DNA of 64,000 bases. It comes from Octadecabacter algicola. Its GTDB lineage: Bacteria; Pseudomonadota; Alphaproteobacteria; Rhodobacterales; Rhodobacteraceae. The notes beneath the pieces are model-generated. The model saw nothing but the letters and a program-made list of their open reading frames with translations, made no database searches and was not told where the DNA came from. Below are positions 45,161 to 54,302 of the stretch, piece after piece. The stretch lies in NCBI RefSeq assembly GCF_021532625.1, contig NZ_JAKGAR010000002.1, forward strand, positions 682,001 to 746,000, read 5' to 3'. How positions within the stretch are numbered: the first letter of the stretch is position 1; each line of letters starts with the position of its first letter. The position numbers were made by a program, and so were the translations under genes.

Positions 45161-46094
45161 TCGTTTGATCTGGCTGGCTGTGATTTTGTGTCTGTGCTGT
45201 ATTGGCTACATGACCATTGGTGCACGCGGACCGCTTAGCTTTGTGATCCCGTTTCGTGGAACCAAGCTTGCGGCATTGATCCTCGTGGGTTTTGCGATTT
45301 CGACATCCACTGTGCTGTTTCAAACGGTGTCTCAGAACCGTATTCTGACACCGTCAATCATGGGGTTTGATGCGCTCTATGTGATGATTTTAACTGGCGC
45401 TGTTTTCTTTCTAGGGGGGATGGCCTTTGTTGGTTTGTCGGACCAGATCATTTTTGCCGTCACAGCGTCGGCCATGACGTTGGCAGCATTGGCATTGTTT
45501 TCAACACTTCTTCGTTCGGCGCACAGCAACCTGATGCGGATGATCCTAACGGGCATCGTTCTGGGCGCATTGTTCCGGTCCCTGACGGATTTTATGCAAC
45601 GGATGATCGACCCAAACGAATTCTCTGTCATCCAAGGCGCGTCTTATGCGCGATTTGCCCAGATCGAGACCGACTTACTAATGATCGCCACCGTGGTGTG
45701 CTGCGTTGGAGTGGGTTTGGCGTGGCGTATGCGGTTTGCCTTGGATGTGATGACACTCGGTCGCGAGGCGGCTGTGAGCCTAGGAGTCGATTTACGACGC
45801 ACACAAATGAAGGCCTTGGTCTTAACTGCCGTGTTGGTCGCGGTGTCGACCGCGTTGGTTGGGCCTGTGGCGTTCTTAGGACTGCTGGTCGTTAGCCTCG
45901 CGCGGTTGGTGACGCCTATTGAAAAGCACGGGGTGTTGTTTGTCAGCGCAGGGCTGATTTCCGCGATCACATTGATCGGTGGACAAACGATATTAGAACG
46001 CTTGTTCAAACTGTCGACGCCGTTGTCGGTGGTGATTGACCTGTTGGGCGGCGCATTGTTCTTGATCCTGCTTCTGAAGGGGCACCGCAGATGA
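45153..46094 (+). CDS. Siderophore ABC transporter permease 2 (FecCD family)
   Basis: This 313-residue permease pairs with the preceding one. Marks are FQTVSQNRILTPSIMGFDALY near 60, LGREAAVSLGVDLRRTQ near 205 and LVGPVAFLGLLVVSLARLV near 235. The ATG at 45153 overlaps the upstream stop by 8 bp; an earlier start at 45075 lies too far inside the first permease. The ATPase start overlaps its stop by 4 bp. Confidence 0.9.
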   Translation: MRSRLIWLAVILCLCCIGYMTIGARGPLSFVIPFRGTKLAALILVGFAISTSTVLFQTVSQNRILTPSIMGFDALYVMILTGAVFFLGGMAFVGLSDQIIFAVTASAMTLAALALFSTLLRSAHSNLMRMILTGIVLGALFRSLTDFMQRMIDPNEFSVIQGASYARFAQIETDLLMIATVVCCVGVGLAWRMRFALDVMTLGREAAVSLGVDLRRTQMKALVLTAVLVAVSTALVGPVAFLGLLVVSLARLVTPIEKHGVLFVSAGLISAITLIGGQTILERLFKLSTPLSVVIDLLGGALFLILLLKGHRR

Positions 46095-46843
46095 TTTCTA
46101 TTCGCAACCTTTCCCATCAAATAGGCGGTGCGCCAATCTTAACGGATATTTCGCTGGATTTGCCTCGCGGAAAAATCTCTGCGTTGATCGGTCCGAACGG
46201 GGCAGGGAAGTCGACCCTGCTGTCGTTGATCGCGCGGCTGGAAAAGCTGCAAGGCGGGTCAGTAATCGTTGGCAATTTGACTGTCGGGTCCTGTTCAAAT
46301 CGCGAACTGGCCAAACATCTTTCGATCCTGCCGCAGATGCCTGATCAGGTGCCGCGGCTTTGTGTGCGGGATTTGGTTTCATTCGGGCGTTACCCCTATC
46401 ATCAAGGTCGTCCTACCGCCGATGATGAAGCTGCGGTTGAACATGCGCTGGCCGTTTTCGGACTGACAGGTTTGGCGAAACGATCCGTAGATGAACTGTC
46501 AGGCGGGCAGCGTCAACGGGCGCAAATTGCTATGACCTTTGCGCAGGACACCGAGTATATGTTGCTCGATGAACCATTGAACAATCTCGATATCGCGGGG
46601 GCGCGCTCGCTTATGGCATTGTTGCGCGATCTTGCCGATAATCATGGAAAAACCATCGTCATTGTTTTGCACGATATCAATTACGCGAGCCGCTATGCCG
46701 ATTGGCTTGTGGCAATGCACGACGGGCAAATCGCGGTTGAGGGAGCGCCTGCCCAAACGGTGACGTCAGACTTGTTGCGTGATGTGTTTCAAACTGATGC
46801 AGACATTCAGCATATTGATGGCCTGCCAATCGTAATGGTCTAG
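46091..46843 (+). CDS. Siderophore ABC transporter ATPase
   Basis: This 250-residue ATPase of the FepC/YclP group has Walker A GPNGAGKST near 35, signature [17 protein letters not shown] near 137, Walker B MLLDEPLNNLD and H-loop LHDINYASRYAD. It overlaps the permease by 4 bp and completes the four-gene uptake system. Its last 4 bp overlap the end of the convergent hmuV gene, an unusually tight junction with no room for a terminator. Confidence 0.92.
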   Translation: MISIRNLSHQIGGAPILTDISLDLPRGKISALIGPNGAGKSTLLSLIARLEKLQGGSVIVGNLTVGSCSNRELAKHLSILPQMPDQVPRLCVRDLVSFGRYPYHQGRPTADDEAAVEHALAVFGLTGLAKRSVDELSGGQRQRAQIAMTFAQDTEYMLLDEPLNNLDIAGARSLMALLRDLADNHGKTIVIVLHDINYASRYADWLVAMHDGQIAVEGAPAQTVTSDLLRDVFQTDADIQHIDGLPIVMV

Positions 46844-47628
46844 ATCAGATCGGCCATATGGGGCAGTATGTAGGGTGCATCCTGAATATGTAACGGCGCT
46901 ACATTTACGCGAACCCGGCACCCGTAGGCCCGTGACAGATATTCGTCTGATAGCACAGTTTGGGCGTTTCCTTGGACGACGGTGCGGCCACTGTTCATCA
47001 ACAGTATACTATCGGCAAACATAGACGTCAGGTTCAAGTCGTGCATGACGGCAATCACACCGCCACCTGCGTCGGCAAACCGTCGTGCGATTGTCATCAC
47101 TTCAAGCTGGTGGCCGATGTCGAGCGCAGAAACTGGTTCATCTAGAAACAACCAAGATGCTTTGCCATTGCGTGTCGGTTCCCAGACTTGCACCAGCACG
47201 CGCGCCAACTGGCAGCGTTGTTGCTCGCCCCCTGACAAAGCGTGATACAGCCGTCCCTCGTAGCCAGCCAGCCCCACATGGGCGAGCGCGCGCTGGGGGA
47301 GGCTGCTGTCTTGCGCCCCAAGCCCTGCCGTCAGGCCAAGGCGCACAACCTCGAGCACTGTAAATGGAAACGCGAGGCCCGCTGCTTGCGGTAAGACGGC
47401 GCGGCGAGCGGCAAGCGAGGGCGCGGGAATGGCTTGTACATCTGTCCCATCCAGCGTGACAATTCCCTTATAAGGCAGGTCGCCTGTCATCGCCTTAAGA
47501 AGTGTCGTTTTACCAGATCCGTTGGGGCCAACAATCGCGGTCAATTGCCCAGATTGAGCCTGAAACTCAACGTTGTGTAGGATTGGTGCTTTACCAATAG
47601 ATAGTTCGATATCTGTCGCGTTAAGCAT
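46840..47628 (-). CDS. hmuV: HmuV, haemin ABC transporter ATPase
   Basis: This 262-residue ATPase has Walker A GPNGSGKTT near 35, signature LSGGEQQRCQLARVL near 138, Walker B WLFLDEPVSALD and H-loop MHDLNLTSMFAD. The extended stretch between signature and Walker B (QVWEPTRNGKASW) is typical of HmuV. It lies 3 bp after hmuU and is the last gene of hmuSTUV. Its 3' end overlaps the siderophore ATPase gene on the other strand by 4 bp. Confidence 0.93.
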   Translation of the reverse strand: MLNATDIELSIGKAPILHNVEFQAQSGQLTAIVGPNGSGKTTLLKAMTGDLPYKGIVTLDGTDVQAIPAPSLAARRAVLPQAAGLAFPFTVLEVVRLGLTAGLGAQDSSLPQRALAHVGLAGYEGRLYHALSGGEQQRCQLARVLVQVWEPTRNGKASWLFLDEPVSALDIGHQLEVMTIARRFADAGGGVIAVMHDLNLTSMFADSILLMNSGRTVVQGNAQTVLSDEYLSRAYGCRVRVNVAPLHIQDAPYILPHMADLI

Positions 47629-47631
47629 CGT

Positions 47632-48711
47632 TTACATATCCAAGAGGCCGCGATTACGCAGCAAGACATAAAGGAAGAATGGCCCGCCAATGGTGGCCGT
47701 GACGATACCGATGGGCAGTTCGCTGGGGGCGACGATGGTCCGTGAAATCATGTCTGCGCCAAGCAGAAAGGCGGCACCTAAAAGGGCGGAAATGGGCAGC
47801 AGATAACGGTGGCTTGGCCCGATTGAAAGGCGCAGTAAATGGGGCACGACAATGCCTACGAAACCGATGCCGCCCGACACGGCGACTGCTGCGCCTGTTG
47901 CGCCCGCGACCGTTAGGATAGCTACGTTTTTCATGCGTTGAACTGGAATACCTAAATGTCCTGCGGTGGCTTCGCCCAAGGTCAGCGCGTCTAGCCCGCG
48001 TGCGAGGAACGGGGTGGTTGCCAAGGCCAATACGATAAGTGGGCCTGCAACAAACAGTTTGGTCCATGTGGCGCCGGCCAATGACCCAAGCCCCCAGAAT
48101 GTCAGATCACGGAGCTGATTGTCGTCGGCCATGTAGACCATTACTCCGGCAATCGCGCCCGTTAATGCGCCCAAGGCGATACCGGCCAAGAGCATAACGG
48201 CAACAGATGTGCGACCCTTTCGTGTTGCAACACGGTACAGCAAGATGGTGGACAACCAACCACCGGCAAATGCTGCGATAGGGACCGTGTACATGCCTGT
48301 CAGTACCGCGAAAGCGGGGGGCAACATGCCACCCAGAACAATCGCCATGATCGCGCCAAGGCCCGCTCCCGCGCTGACACCAACCAATCCGGGGTCTGCA
48401 AGCGGATTACGGAACAATCCCTGCATAACTGCGCCCGATACCGCCAAGGATGCGCCGACCAGTGCCCCAAGCAATGTGCGGGGTGCGCGGATGTCAAACA
48501 AGATGACCTTTTCGCGCAACCCGATCGGTTCCCCGGATGCCCATGCAAACAGGGATTGAAGTAGGGACGTCCCTGAGGCGCCAACCGTAAGGCTGGCGAT
48601 GATCATCACAAGCAGCAGAACGGCACAAAGTACAAGAACCGCCATCGCCTGTGCGCTGCGGTCCCCAGCTTGCCTGGGAGGGAACGGTATCCCAGCTTCA
48701 ATGATCGCCAT
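47632..48711 (-). CDS. hmuU: HmuU, haemin ABC transporter permease
   Basis: This 359-residue FecCD-family permease has about ten membrane helices. Marks are RAPRTLLGALVGASLAVSGA near 73, FRNPLADPGLVGVSAGAGLGA, seen in part near 100, and GGIGFVGIVVPHLLRL near 285. It has the usual length for haem permeases. It sits 3 bp from hmuT and 3 bp from hmuV. Confidence 0.93.
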   Translation of the reverse strand: MAIIEAGIPFPPRQAGDRSAQAMAVLVLCAVLLLVMIIASLTVGASGTSLLQSLFAWASGEPIGLREKVILFDIRAPRTLLGALVGASLAVSGAVMQGLFRNPLADPGLVGVSAGAGLGAIMAIVLGGMLPPAFAVLTGMYTVPIAAFAGGWLSTILLYRVATRKGRTSVAVMLLAGIALGALTGAIAGVMVYMADDNQLRDLTFWGLGSLAGATWTKLFVAGPLIVLALATTPFLARGLDALTLGEATAGHLGIPVQRMKNVAILTVAGATGAAVAVSGGIGFVGIVVPHLLRLSIGPSHRYLLPISALLGAAFLLGADMISRTIVAPSELPIGIVTATIGGPFFLYVLLRNRGLLDM

Positions 48712-48714
48712 CGA

Positions 48715-49551
48715 TTAACCCTCGCCGTAGAGCGCAGAGTGCAATGTCGCTGCAGCCTCTGGCGTGCGAGGACCAAAGCCCAGCAGCAAGAGCCCGTTTA
48801 TGCGTACGAGGGATTGGGTTTGCGCCGCGGGGGTGGTCGATATTGCGGGATGAGACCACAGTTCTTGATCCGCTGAACCGTGATCGCCGTCGCTCGTCAT
48901 CATTACGATCACGTCGGGGGCAGCCAAAGTCACAGCTTCGTCGGTCAAAGGTTTGTAGCCCTCAAAGCCAGTGACTGCGTTGATGCCACCAGCTAGCGCG
49001 ATAATCCCGTCGGCTGCGGTATCCGTGCCCGACGCCATGATCCGCCCACCTTGGGTGGATAGGATAAACATCACGCGCGATGGGGCGTCCACGTTCGTGT
49101 CCAATGCCGCCAGCTGCGCATCGACTTCAGCCGCCAGTTGGGCGCCTTTATCTGGAACGCCTAGGGCCTGTGCGACGGCTTGGATTTTGGTTGCGACGGC
49201 TGCGCGATCAAACCCATCCGGGATCGTGACGAAGGGTATGTTCGCGCCTTCCAACACTTCAATCGTCTCAAAAGGGCCGCTTCCTTCCTCGGCGATGATA
49301 AGGGTCGGATCGACGGACAATACCCCCTCAGGGGAGAGAGCGCGCATATAGCCCACATCAGGAAGGTCTTCGACAACCGCAGGGAAACTGGATGTCGTGT
49401 CGCGTGCGATCAAGCGGTCCTGTTCACCAAGGGCAAAAACGATTTCTGTGATTGACCCACCGATCGACAAGACGCGTTCTTCAGCGAAGACGGACATAGA
49501 AAATGCGGGGAACATAAGTGCGGTCGCACCGGACAGGAATAGGTTTTTCAT
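48715..49551 (-). CDS. hmuT: HmuT, periplasmic haemin-binding protein
   Basis: This 278-residue protein starts with a signal peptide (MKNLFLSGATALMFPAFSMSVFA). The haem-binding family opening follows: RVLSIGGSITEIVFALGEQ, and DTTSSFPAVVEDLPDVGYMR with a candidate ligand Tyr near residue 68. It carries haem from the receptor to HmuUV. It lies 3 bp from both hmuS and hmuU. Confidence 0.92.
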   Translation of the reverse strand: MKNLFLSGATALMFPAFSMSVFAEERVLSIGGSITEIVFALGEQDRLIARDTTSSFPAVVEDLPDVGYMRALSPEGVLSVDPTLIIAEEGSGPFETIEVLEGANIPFVTIPDGFDRAAVATKIQAVAQALGVPDKGAQLAAEVDAQLAALDTNVDAPSRVMFILSTQGGRIMASGTDTAADGIIALAGGINAVTGFEGYKPLTDEAVTLAAPDVIVMMTSDGDHGSADQELWSHPAISTTPAAQTQSLVRINGLLLLGFGPRTPEAAATLHSALYGEG

Positions 49552-49554
49552 GAC

Positions 49555-50601
49555 TTATGCGTCCTCCAAATGAAGTTCTGGGAGCGTCTTGATCAGGTCT
49601 TTGAAAGCACCGGTGTGGTCCACCTCATCCGTTTCGCGGTGACGGCCGAACATTTGCAGAATTAACATGCCGTGCTTGTCAAAAGCCTCGATGGAAATCG
49701 CCATGCCACGTTTCGTTGGCTTTTCCACGGCCCAGACTTCGGCCACGTGGTCGGTGCGCAGGTGCAGGTTGAACATTGGGTCCAATACGTTTTGCCAAGG
49801 CCCCATCGGCTTGATGGTATTTAGCGGGCCGGTATGGATTTGGATGCAGCCGCGATTGCCCACGAACAGCATGATTTCTGTATCAGCCTCGCCTAACGCC
49901 ACAATTGCGTCGTTCAACGCCCAAGGTGCCAAAGGTCTCACGAAGGGTTTCCCCGCAATGCGGTAAGCTCCCAATCGGTTCATTTTAAGCTGTGAGGTCA
50001 ACCGCATGAATTGGTGGGTGTCTGTCATCTGCGACCATGCTGTGCGTAGCTCTTCGGCCTTTTTGGGATCGGCTTTCGGGCCCTCGACGGGCGCGCGTGG
50101 CGCAAGCTCGAGGGTCGCGGCCTGATCGCCCTTGGATAGCTGTTTCACCATGTCGTCCCACGCCGCGACGTCGGTTTCTTCTCGCGCGAAGACCTTGTGC
50201 ACGGCGTCGCCGGCAGCATCGAAAAACTGAATCGATCGTTGCGTCCCGTTTTCCGTATCTTTGGTTTGCGCAAAACCATGAATCCAATGGCTGCGGAAAA
50301 TACGGAGGTCGATGTCATCGTTGATAACCATAGAAGCATGTGGGCCACCACGATAGTTTTCGTAAACGCCATCCTTTTCATGCACGGCGCTTTCGTTGCG
50401 CGTCAAAGCCATGACAGATCCCGCTGCGTTCAACGCAGGCATGACAGCATCAGGGTTGGGGTTGATCGGTATTGCACCTTGGGCGGCCAACAATGCGGCC
50501 TCGCCTGTGTTCAATGCGTCAGCGGCATCGCGTGCACGTTTTTTGGGGTTGTCGTTCAGGTACGCCCGAATCTCTTCGGGGGACGGGAAGGTCATGGCCA
50601 T
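49555..50601 (-). CDS. hmuS: HmuS/HemS, cytoplasmic haemin-degrading or haem-trafficking factor
   Basis: This 348-residue protein has the two-repeat HemS/ChuS layout. Repeat 1 has ALTRNESAVHEKDGVYENY and repeat 2 has LFVGNRGCIQIHTGPLNTIK, with LHLRTDHVAEVWAVEKPTK near the haem pocket. It receives imported haem and either opens it or passes it on. It is the first gene of hmuSTUV, divergent from the receptor gene across a region with iron box C. Confidence 0.93.
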   Translation of the reverse strand: MAMTFPSPEEIRAYLNDNPKKRARDAADALNTGEAALLAAQGAIPINPNPDAVMPALNAAGSVMALTRNESAVHEKDGVYENYRGGPHASMVINDDIDLRIFRSHWIHGFAQTKDTENGTQRSIQFFDAAGDAVHKVFAREETDVAAWDDMVKQLSKGDQAATLELAPRAPVEGPKADPKKAEELRTAWSQMTDTHQFMRLTSQLKMNRLGAYRIAGKPFVRPLAPWALNDAIVALGEADTEIMLFVGNRGCIQIHTGPLNTIKPMGPWQNVLDPMFNLHLRTDHVAEVWAVEKPTKRGMAISIEAFDKHGMLILQMFGRHRETDEVDHTGAFKDLIKTLPELHLEDA

Positions 50602-50686
50602 TTGGCAGTCCTCTTGGTTTTGTTTGGAACTAAGGGGCTGGCGCAGACGGCTGGCTGGAAGGTTAATTTTTTAGCTCTTCATTACT

Positions 50687-50703
50687 TGACTGTTTTAATC
50701 AGG
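50687..50703 (+). promoter_or_regulatory. IRO-like iron box C, divergent hmuS / haem receptor promoter
   Basis: TGACTGTTTTAATCAGG has an exact TGA-N9-TCA core and fits the four-site consensus. It lies 104 bp before the haem receptor ATG and 85 bp before the hmuS start, so one site could control both haem operons. Confidence 0.75.
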
Positions 50704-50807
50704 TTAATTAGGAGCAGCAAGAGATTAAAATCAAAATCTAAGCAAGCCATCGATTTACCTCGGCCAGCTAGGACGCAACGACGCGCCATATTGGCCGAGG
50801 GAAAACG

Positions 50808-52844
50808 ATGACAGACTTAAAACGCGCTTTGCTGAGCGCTACTATTCTCAGTTCCGTAACACTATTGGCTGGGACGCCAGCCACTGCTCAAGACACCACT
50901 GAAACACCGCTGGGACGGATTGTTTTGGGCACGGGTACGTCAGGTGTCGCAATTGATACGCCACAGGCCGTAACGGTCGTGAACGAGGACGAGATCGACC
51001 GAGCTCAAGCCACTACTGTAGGCGAGCTGTTCGATCTCGTGCCGGGGGTTCAGGCGATTGGGTCCGGCCGGGTCGGTGGCGAGTCCTTTAACATTCGTGG
51101 GGTTGGTGCACTTGCGGCGTCTGACGAATCTCGGATCATTATCACAGTTGATGGCGCGACTAAGTTCTATGAACAGTATCGCCTTGGTTCGTTCTTCTCG
51201 GACCCAGCACTTTACCGTCAGGTCGAAGTTTTACGCGGGCCCGCGTCGTCTACGCTTTATGGTGCGGGTGCTTTGGGCGGGGTTATCAACTTTGAGACCA
51301 AAGATGCATCTGACTTCTTGGGAGAGAGCGATACGGCAGTTCGCACGCGTCTCAGCTACGGCAGCAACTCCGATGAAATGGCTGCGTCTGTGATTGTGGC
51401 GGAACGGGTCGCTGACAACCTCGATTATCTTTTCGCCCTTAATTACCGGACCGCTGGCAACTATTCGGACGGTGATGGCAATGAGATTGCAGGGTCAGAG
51501 TTCGATTCCATCTCCGGTCTAGTGAAATCGCGACTGACGTTTGGTGACGACAACGCGCAAGCGCTGACCGTGTCTTATACGCGTTGGAACAGCGACCTGG
51601 ACGACACTGAGTATTCCCAAACTGGCACAAGCGGGTTTGGCACGATTGACCGTGATATCACGGATGAAACGCTGGCAATCCGCTATGAGAATCCAATGCT
51701 GGGGAATAACCTTTTGGATCTGGATGTGGTGCTGAGTCTTTCAGACACCGACGTTATTCAGTCTGATTCCTCTGCGCCTTTTGGGCCTGCCTGTATGACG
51801 GCTGGCCTGTTCTGTGATGCTGAGTACGGCTACCAAACAACCAGCCTGAAAGTGGAAAACACATCCGAGTTCAGCGGTGCAAACTATTTGGCATATGTCA
51901 CGGCAGGCGTTCAGCTTTCACAACAAGAACGGGTCGCGGAAACAGAACTTGGTGGCTTGGGATATCACCCTGAAGGGACGGACACGAAGATTGGCGTCTA
52001 TGCCCAAGGCGAATTCATAATTAATGATCGTCTGACAATTATCCCTGGCGTACGCGCTGACTTTGTCTCTTTGGAAGCGGGTGATGATCTCGCATTTGCA
52101 GATTTCGAAGAAGTCGCCGTGTCCCCGAAACTGGCCGCTCACTATCAGATCAATGACACATATGCTGTCTTTGGCTCCATCGCGCGTACTCAACGTGCAC
52201 CGACTTTGGATGAAATATTCTCGTCTGACGCGGATGAACCAAATAGCCCAGATCTGGCATCCGAAACGGCCGCCAGCGCAGAATTCGGCGCAAGTGCATC
52301 GTATTTTGGTGTTTTCACACCATCTGACGCTTTGGATGTTAAGGCCACATTCTTCTACTCAGAAGTCGATGACCTGATCTCTCGTGATAGCACCGCAGGT
52401 ACGGCGTATTACGAAAACGTAGATGCGGCGAAAATCTATGGTCTGGAAGTCGAAGCTGCATACGAAGCCGACAATATGTTCGTGCGTGCAGCCTATTCTG
52501 ACGTTCGCGGCGAAGATCAGGATACAGGCGAAACACTGTCATCTATTCCAGCTCGAAACCTTAGCCTGACGGTTGGCGGGCGCCATGAACAACGCGGCCT
52601 AGAATATGGTTGGCAGGGCGCATTCTACGACGACATCAGTTATGGTGCTGGTGATGATTATGACGGCTATGCGGTTCACGACCTGTTCGTGGATTGGCAG
52701 CCGCAATCCGGCGCATTCCAAGCTTACGAGGTTGGTTTCCGCGTCAACAATGTACTGGACACCCAGTATGAAAACGCGCTGGCAGGGGATGCAGGTGAAG
52801 GCCGATCCTATGAAGTCAGCCTAACCCGAACATTTGAGTTTTGA
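50808..52844 (+). CDS. hmuR: HmuR-like TonB-dependent haem receptor
   Basis: This 678-residue outer-membrane receptor has a signal peptide ending ATAQ near 27 and a plug domain (about 40-155). Its barrel has the RAPTLDEIF and NSPDL marks near 462-480, which correspond to the FRAP and NPNL boxes of haem receptors. It ends in Phe (TRTFEF), as needed for barrel assembly. The TonB box is probably near GRIVLGTG. It starts a seven-gene run with a secreted unknown, exbB, two exbD-like genes, tonB and a second receptor, the last probably separately transcribed. Confidence 0.9.
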   Translation: MTDLKRALLSATILSSVTLLAGTPATAQDTTETPLGRIVLGTGTSGVAIDTPQAVTVVNEDEIDRAQATTVGELFDLVPGVQAIGSGRVGGESFNIRGVGALAASDESRIIITVDGATKFYEQYRLGSFFSDPALYRQVEVLRGPASSTLYGAGALGGVINFETKDASDFLGESDTAVRTRLSYGSNSDEMAASVIVAERVADNLDYLFALNYRTAGNYSDGDGNEIAGSEFDSISGLVKSRLTFGDDNAQALTVSYTRWNSDLDDTEYSQTGTSGFGTIDRDITDETLAIRYENPMLGNNLLDLDVVLSLSDTDVIQSDSSAPFGPACMTAGLFCDAEYGYQTTSLKVENTSEFSGANYLAYVTAGVQLSQQERVAETELGGLGYHPEGTDTKIGVYAQGEFIINDRLTIIPGVRADFVSLEAGDDLAFADFEEVAVSPKLAAHYQINDTYAVFGSIARTQRAPTLDEIFSSDADEPNSPDLASETAASAEFGASASYFGVFTPSDALDVKATFFYSEVDDLISRDSTAGTAYYENVDAAKIYGLEVEAAYEADNMFVRAAYSDVRGEDQDTGETLSSIPARNLSLTVGGRHEQRGLEYGWQGAFYDDISYGAGDDYDGYAVHDLFVDWQPQSGAFQAYEVGFRVNNVLDTQYENALAGDAGEGRSYEVSLTRTFEF

Positions 52845-53296
52845 TGATGAGAACAAACCGAACCGAAATAGGTTTGGCATTGGCAACCGCACTCCTCGTG
52901 GCGCTGCCCGTACCGATCCTTGCCCAAGAGGGAGCCGCAGATGCGGCTCCCTCGATTGGCGTCGAAGTGAACAGCACCTTGCAACTGGAAGGGGCCTGTC
53001 AGCTGACGTTTATGTTGACGAATGGCTTTGACGCCGACGTGGAATCGTTGGTGTTTGAAACTGTGCTTTTGACCAAAGAAGGGGGTGTTGATCGCCTGAC
53101 CTTGTTTGACATGCGCGACCTTCCAAGCGGAACGCCACGTGTGCGGCAGTTCAATGTTCCGTCCTTAACATGTGACGATCTGGGGCAAGTTTTGATCAAC
53201 GCCGTAGCAAAATGTTCCGGCGAAGGTCTTGAAACGGCAACCTGTCTAGACGCCTTGGATTATTCATCGCGAATTGATGTGGAGATCTTGGGGTGA
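52844..53296 (+). CDS. Unknown secreted protein between haem receptor and exbB
   Basis: This 150-residue protein has a signal peptide (MMRTNRTEIGLALATALLVALPVPILAQ, quoted here by its two ends MMRTNRTEIG and PVPILAQ). Four cysteines follow in the mature part (EGACQL, LTCDD, AKCSG, TATCLD), enough for two disulfides in the periplasm. The ATG at 52844 overlaps the receptor stop by one base. I do not recognise the fold; the alternating hydrophobic pattern suggests a beta-sandwich. Its position, coupled to the receptor and to exbB, suggests a periplasmic helper in haem transport. Confidence 0.75.
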   Translation: MMRTNRTEIGLALATALLVALPVPILAQEGAADAAPSIGVEVNSTLQLEGACQLTFMLTNGFDADVESLVFETVLLTKEGGVDRLTLFDMRDLPSGTPRVRQFNVPSLTCDDLGQVLINAVAKCSGEGLETATCLDALDYSSRIDVEILG

Positions 53297-53907
53297 GCAT
53301 TTTTGCGAGTATACAAACCCAGTTGCAGTCCATCTACGATCTTGGCGGACCAGTCGTTGTTTTGATGTTGGCACTGTCGGTGCTTTCCTTGGGCGTGATC
53401 CTTTGGAAGATATGGCAGTTCTATCGACTTGGTGTAGGTCGCAATGCTCAAATCACAACAGCGATCATTGAATGGGATGCTGGTAACCAAGACGTGGCAG
53501 AAACGGCCTTGGCAAAAAGCCGGAACTCGTTATCGGACGCTTTGCAAAGCCGCCAAGTGAACGGCCCGAAAACCCGCATCGAAGCAAAAGCCAGCGCACA
53601 TATTGCGAAATTGGAGACCGGCTTTCGCGTCTTGGATAGCATCGCGCAAATTGCGCCACTACTGGGCCTGTTCGGTACCGTGTTGGGGATGATTGATGCC
53701 TTCCAAGCGCTACAACAGGCGGGTAATTCGGTTGACCCGTCACTGCTTGCCGGCGGTATCTGGGTGGCGTTGCTTACAACCGCCGCAGGGCTGGCGGTTG
53801 CGATGCCGACATCGCTGGTTTTGACGTTCTTTGACAGCCGCGTCGCCCGTGAACGGGTGCTGGCCGAAAGCGCGATTGAATCCAAATTTGCGGCGCGGGC
53901 AGGGTGA
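53293..53907 (+). CDS. exbB: ExbB-like proton channel subunit
   Basis: This 204-residue MotA/TolQ/ExbB-family protein has three membrane segments (about 17-40, 110-132 and 150-172). The marks are APLLGLFGTVLGMIDAFQAL and GIWVALLTTAAGLAVAMP. It starts with GTG at 53293 overlapping the upstream stop, with GGAG before it. Together with the two ExbD-like proteins and TonB it energises the outer-membrane receptors encoded here. Confidence 0.92.
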   Translation: MSIFASIQTQLQSIYDLGGPVVVLMLALSVLSLGVILWKIWQFYRLGVGRNAQITTAIIEWDAGNQDVAETALAKSRNSLSDALQSRQVNGPKTRIEAKASAHIAKLETGFRVLDSIAQIAPLLGLFGTVLGMIDAFQALQQAGNSVDPSLLAGGIWVALLTTAAGLAVAMPTSLVLTFFDSRVARERVLAESAIESKFAARAG

Positions 53908-53912
53908 TCTAA

Positions 53913-54299
53913 ATGGCCCTTCGTGCAGCTACATTGCGACGTAAACAGGTGTCGATGACGTCACTGATCGACGTCATTTTCTTGCTTCTGCTGTTCTTTA
54001 TGCTGAGTTCGACGTTTACGCGGTTCGCGGAAATTCCGTTGACGGGCGCGCGTGCAGGACAGGGGGCAAACACAGCTGAAGCCCCGCCATTATTCATCCG
54101 ATTAAGCGAAAATGGCGTGGAGCTGAACGGTCACGACTATACGTTGAGTGACGTGATTGATCAGATCGACACCATTGCTCCACCCAAAGGGCAGCAATTG
54201 GTGATTGCGCCGCGTGATGCTGTCACGTCGCAGCGCTTGGTTGACCTGTTGGTTGTTCTTGCCGCGCGGCCCGATCTTTCTGTCGTTGTGTTGGAATAA
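53913..54299 (+). CDS. exbD: ExbD-like protein 1
   Basis: This 128-residue ExbD/TolR-family protein has one N-terminal membrane helix (MTSLIDVIFLLLLFFMLSSTF) with the key aspartate in LIDVIF, and a periplasmic domain (VVIAPRD-type end, LVIAPRDAVTSQRL). It follows exbB by 5 bp and is followed by a second ExbD-like gene. Confidence 0.9.
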   Translation: MALRAATLRRKQVSMTSLIDVIFLLLLFFMLSSTFTRFAEIPLTGARAGQGANTAEAPPLFIRLSENGVELNGHDYTLSDVIDQIDTIAPPKGQQLVIAPRDAVTSQRLVDLLVVLAARPDLSVVVLE

Positions 54300-54302
54300 G
54301 CC

